NCBI GenBank assembly: GCA_002722955.1
Contig: PBMZ01000104.1
Location: forward strand, 1 to 54,593
Source: Planctomycetaceae bacterium
Lineage (GTDB): Bacteria > Planctomycetota > Planctomycetia > Planctomycetales > Planctomycetaceae
Reading direction: 5' to 3'
DNA: 54,593 nucleotides
The notes below the pieces were generated by a model that saw only the letters and a list, made by a program, of their open reading frames with translations, had not been told where the DNA came from and searched no databases. Below, piece by piece: positions 52,901-54,593 of the stretch. Position 1 is the first letter of the stretch; each line of letters starts with the position of its first letter. A program made the position numbers and the translations under genes.

Positions 52901-54593
52901 TCGAACTTAGCGACCAGTGACCTCGGCCCAGATGACGATGTGTTCGCACAGGCGATTCCGCAGCTTGTTCAAATCGAGACTCGCAACTTCAACAACGACG
53001 TGACCTTGTCGTTGGATTTGACGGGCTTGATGTTGGATATCACTGACAACGCTCTGATGACGACGATTTCCGTTCCCTTCAGTGCCATCAGCACGCGAAT
53101 CGACATCTTGGGTGAACTGGGAGTCGATGATCGAGTTGTCGTTGACTTCATCAATGGTGCGCCCATCGGTGCGGTTGGATTTTCGTTTAACGACCCCGAC
53201 GCAGGCGACATGGACTTGCTCGAGTTTGACGACAGTTCGGGCCTGAATACGTTCACAGACATCATTTACACATTTACGACAACTAATGCGGGCACCGTTG
53301 ATCTTGACGGTGACGTTGTCAGCTATTTGGGCGTGGAAGATCTGTTGGGCTTCGATGCTGACAACATTACGTTGGATTATGCAAACGCGGCAAACGAAAT
53401 TATCTCAATTCAAGACGATGCTGTTGCCGACGATGGATTCATCGAGGCAATCTCAACTCAAGCCGCCACATTGACAACTCCGGTGCCAGCTTTGACACAA
53501 ATGATTACGACAAGCGGTGGTGGCGACGATGTGATCACACTGAACGGTTTGGATAGCTTCTTCGATGCTGACTTGGATGTGCAAGGCGATACGGATGACA
53601 CCGTTCTCGTGGCAGCGGATACTGATGTCGGCACGGGCGAAGTCACTCTCGCAGGCAGGTTCATTCAAGCCAACGCCAACGTCTTGACAGATGGCAATGA
53701 CATTACGCTTAGCGCGGAAGACCTTGCGGCGTTTGGTCCTGTTGGAGGATTGGCCAGCGCGAATGCCGGCAATATCGTCGTTGATGCGGATAACAATGAT
53801 GACGGTGTTGGCTCGCTGACGATGAACGACGGGGCAACAATTGATTCCGGTTCCGGAACGATCACTCTGGACGGAGCAGTTGTCACGCTGGCCAACGTGC
53901 AAACAGCAGACACATCTGTCGGTTCATTGACCGTGAGCGCCGATAACGGAACCCTTGGGCAAACAGTGAACAGCAGCATTATCGCTGCTGGCAAACCCGT
54001 CTTTTCGGCAAGTAGTGGCGGCGTTGGAACAGCGGTCAACTTGCCAAGCAGCATGAATGATGTCGACAGCTTCGACGTTCCGCTGGCCAGCGATGTGACG
54101 TTTGGTGATGCTGACGATCTTCAACTTGGCACTTTGGCGAGCACCGGAGATTTAACGATCACCACTGTTGGGATCACTCAAAGTGTTCCGTTAACGGTTG
54201 GGGGTAATGCGTCGTTCGATGGTGGTGCGGGAATCGTTAGCTTGCCGTTGGCTAATGAATTCCAAGGTACGGTCTCGTTGAATAACACCGGTGCCAACAA
54301 CCTGACAGTCAACGATGTCAACGACATTACGTTGACAACGTCGAATGTTGGAACAGGATCGTTAACGGTCACCTCGGCAAGCGGCATTAACTCGGCGGGG
54401 AACGTCACGCAGGAAGCGAGCGCGGGAACGGTTACGCTGACAGGCGGCAACGGAAACGTGACGCTCACCGGCGACCTGACTGGGGCAGTCTCCGCAACAG
54501 CGAATGGTCTCTTCGATGTTAGCATCACCGATTCAACTCAGCTGACCGTCGGCTTGATCACAGCCGATCGGACGACCTTAAACGCGGACTCGA
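49952..54593 (+). CDS. Giant surface protein with tandem PD40/TolB-like repeats (cut by window end)
   Basis: One open frame of 1547 codons from the ATG at 49952 to the window end. The N-terminus 'KTPLAPAIETLEDLTLLSVE' is a degenerate form of the 'LEDRxLLS' motif found at the start of exported planctomycete proteins. About fifteen tandem units of 57-60 residues follow (roughly 50200-52980), each with 'ISGDGSxVVFxSDAxNLV', 'DTDVFVRD' and 'TLVSxNxAGT', resembling TolB-type propeller blades. Beyond 53000 the protein becomes Thr/Asn/Gly-rich with beta-solenoid-like 'GSLTVTSASGINSAG' and 'VTLTGGNGNVTLTGDL' stretches as in large adhesins. Very acidic and Cys-free in the part read. Probably a cell-surface or secreted adhesin; the C-terminus is missing. 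Confidence 0.85.
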   Translation, partial: MFFTPWLRSVRQSLKQQPKRSRKSQLPGKTPLAPAIETLEDLTLLSVELLTPADPGINHDSADNPSFFENLGTRSALRTTSDDGQFVVFASDATNLVANDGNNLTDIFRYDTVNNTIQLVSVNAAGTASALGNSSQASISGDGSLVVFVSDAQDIVNGDIDGFTDVFVRNMNTGVTSLVSIDVAGNFANGNSTNPVISQDGSTVAFQSDGFDLAFDDMNGIMDVFVRNINTSTTVIASLNDAGSATGNGASTDPVISRDGNVVAFVSAAQDLIPGVAFTPGTTNVFAYNVGADALEVVSINIAGTTAGNDNSTNPTITAAGNFVAFDSDASNLVATDGNGTTDVFVRDLGFNFTDLASGNDAGTDSGNAASFGGRISGDGSIVGFRSSATDLVPGGSNANIDVFAFDNFFGGTEQVSVEDDGTQGAADSTDFAISADGSQFIFRTLADLDGNDGDGLDDLYLRDLGVQSTTFVTVDSSPGAPTREPYISADGSTVALQTNQSGLDIAANDANLVSDVYVYDVAGDAHTLASQSTIRDLAGSGDSSIGSSQPGRSLRQVSSDGRYVVYTSDAENLVTNDNNSSFDVFRFDRTLGVTELVSVGGGVSADGDSFDPVISGDGNLVVFESTASTLTGDTLVATNNIFIRDMTAGVTTLVSFNGAGTQGADGDSTLPDFSSDGAFVVFQSSATDIDADDTDAGLDIYLYDVAGATRSLVSINDAGTAGGNGDSTDARISGDGNIVAFLSDASDLVATDGNGDTDVFVRDVGAGTTIAASSNNAGTNTANGTSDNHQVSDDGSTVVYESTASNIVAVDTNGDTDVFIYDISGDTNTLGSLNSAGTDSGNGDSTNPVVNVDGTIVAFESVAEDLTVNDGNGNSDVFIFDSALGAVVLISTDSTDAVSANGDATTPAINGDGSLIAYISDANDVSTTVTVQPGSSNVYVRDRFGVRTDFISTDGTDIVGADSTITNVTLAEQRVVVLTTDASNLATSDLGPDDDVFAQAIPQLVQIETRNFNNDVTLSLDLTGLMLDITDNALMTTISVPFSAISTRIDILGELGVDDRVVVDFINGAPIGAVGFSFNDPDAGDMDLLEFDDSSGLNTFTDIIYTFTTTNAGTVDLDGDVVSYLGVEDLLGFDADNITLDYANAANEIISIQDDAVADDGFIEAISTQAATLTTPVPALTQMITTSGGGDDVITLNGLDSFFDADLDVQGDTDDTVLVAADTDVGTGEVTLAGRFIQANANVLTDGNDITLSAEDLAAFGPVGGLASANAGNIVVDADNNDDGVGSLTMNDGATIDSGSGTITLDGAVVTLANVQTADTSVGSLTVSADNGTLGQTVNSSIIAAGKPVFSASSGGVGTAVNLPSSMNDVDSFDVPLASDVTFGDADDLQLGTLASTGDLTITTVGITQSVPLTVGGNASFDGGAGIVSLPLANEFQGTVSLNNTGANNLTVNDVNDITLTTSNVGTGSLTVTSASGINSAGNVTQEASAGTVTLTGGNGNVTLTGDLTGAVSATANGLFDVSITDSTQLTVGLITADRTTLNADS

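Noticed and set aside
1..54593. CRISPR array, integrase, toxin-antitoxin or restriction system
   Set aside because: No regularly spaced direct repeats were seen, no transposase or integrase motifs, and no paired toxin/antitoxin genes. The Uma2 gene stands alone.
1..54593. tRNA or rRNA genes
   Set aside because: No cloverleaf-like sequence with a GGTTCGAATCC-type T-arm or rRNA core sequence was noticed on reading both strands; a tRNA-finding program would be needed to be certain.

Overview
The window looks like a chromosomal piece of a planctomycete, probably a Pirellulales-type organism. Four things point there: a giant secreted protein whose N-terminus carries a degenerate 'LEDR..LLS'-type motif, a broken zinc-ribbon gene ending in the planctomycete-like tail 'LPIGIWALVVLN', many scattered hypothetical secreted proteins, and a very high density of long palindromic repeats between and inside genes. 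No rRNA, tRNA, CRISPR array, prophage or transposase was seen. The genome assignment is inference from gene style; no database was consulted.

Layout. 1-3.8 kb: an SOS mutagenesis cassette on the minus strand (lexA, imuA, imuB and the 5' end of dnaE2). 4.0-6.6 kb: a low-molecular-weight protein-tyrosine phosphatase overlapping head-to-head with an AlkA-type DNA glycosylase, a Uma2 nuclease-like gene and a secreted hypothetical. 6.7-11.7 kb: murD and an RND-type efflux permease with an EF-hand loop in a periplasmic loop. 11.7-17.0 kb: a YfhO-type membrane protein and a secreted alpha/beta hydrolase (minus), then prpB and a DinB-like gene (plus). 17.2-17.8 kb: a decayed zinc-ribbon membrane-protein gene. 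18.0-20.5 kb: clpC. 21.1-26.0 kb: a remnant of the division/cell-wall cluster, rsmH - LysM protein - FtsL-like - ftsI. 26.2-29.2 kb: a secreted esterase, a small membrane protein and a membrane-anchored spermidine-synthase-like protein. 29.3-34.1 kb: a sugar ABC importer (binding lipoprotein, ATPase, permease) divergent from a sugar isomerase/epimerase. 34.2-37.2 kb: a leucine-rich-repeat lipoprotein, a PilZ membrane protein and a Bcp peroxiredoxin. 37.5-40.7 kb: a translationally coupled operon dksA-like - lspA fusion - manD. 41.7-44.7 kb: a frame-disrupted FHA-like piece and a beta-propeller/GH9 cellulase gene. 44.8-49.4 kb: an FKBP isomerase, a MoeA-periplasmic-binding fusion, a secreted hypothetical and a Tyr/Arg/Val-rich exported protein. 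49.95 kb to the end: a giant surface protein with about fifteen tandem PD40/TolB-like repeats, cut by the window edge.

The observations I rank highest are: (1) a signal peptidase II (LspA) fused in one reading frame to an exported HEAT/LRR-like/PDZ module, with ATGA-type coupling on both sides; (2) palindromic repeat elements sitting in frame inside three consecutive SOS-mutasome genes (imuA, imuB, dnaE2); (3) a 156-bp element with perfect 32-bp inverted ends that supplies the stop codon of one gene and the C-terminal tail of the convergent one; (4) an EF-hand loop inside an RND permease; (5) two multiply frameshifted genes, one a propeller-GH9 cellulase. I did not find a multi-gene defence or mobile system.
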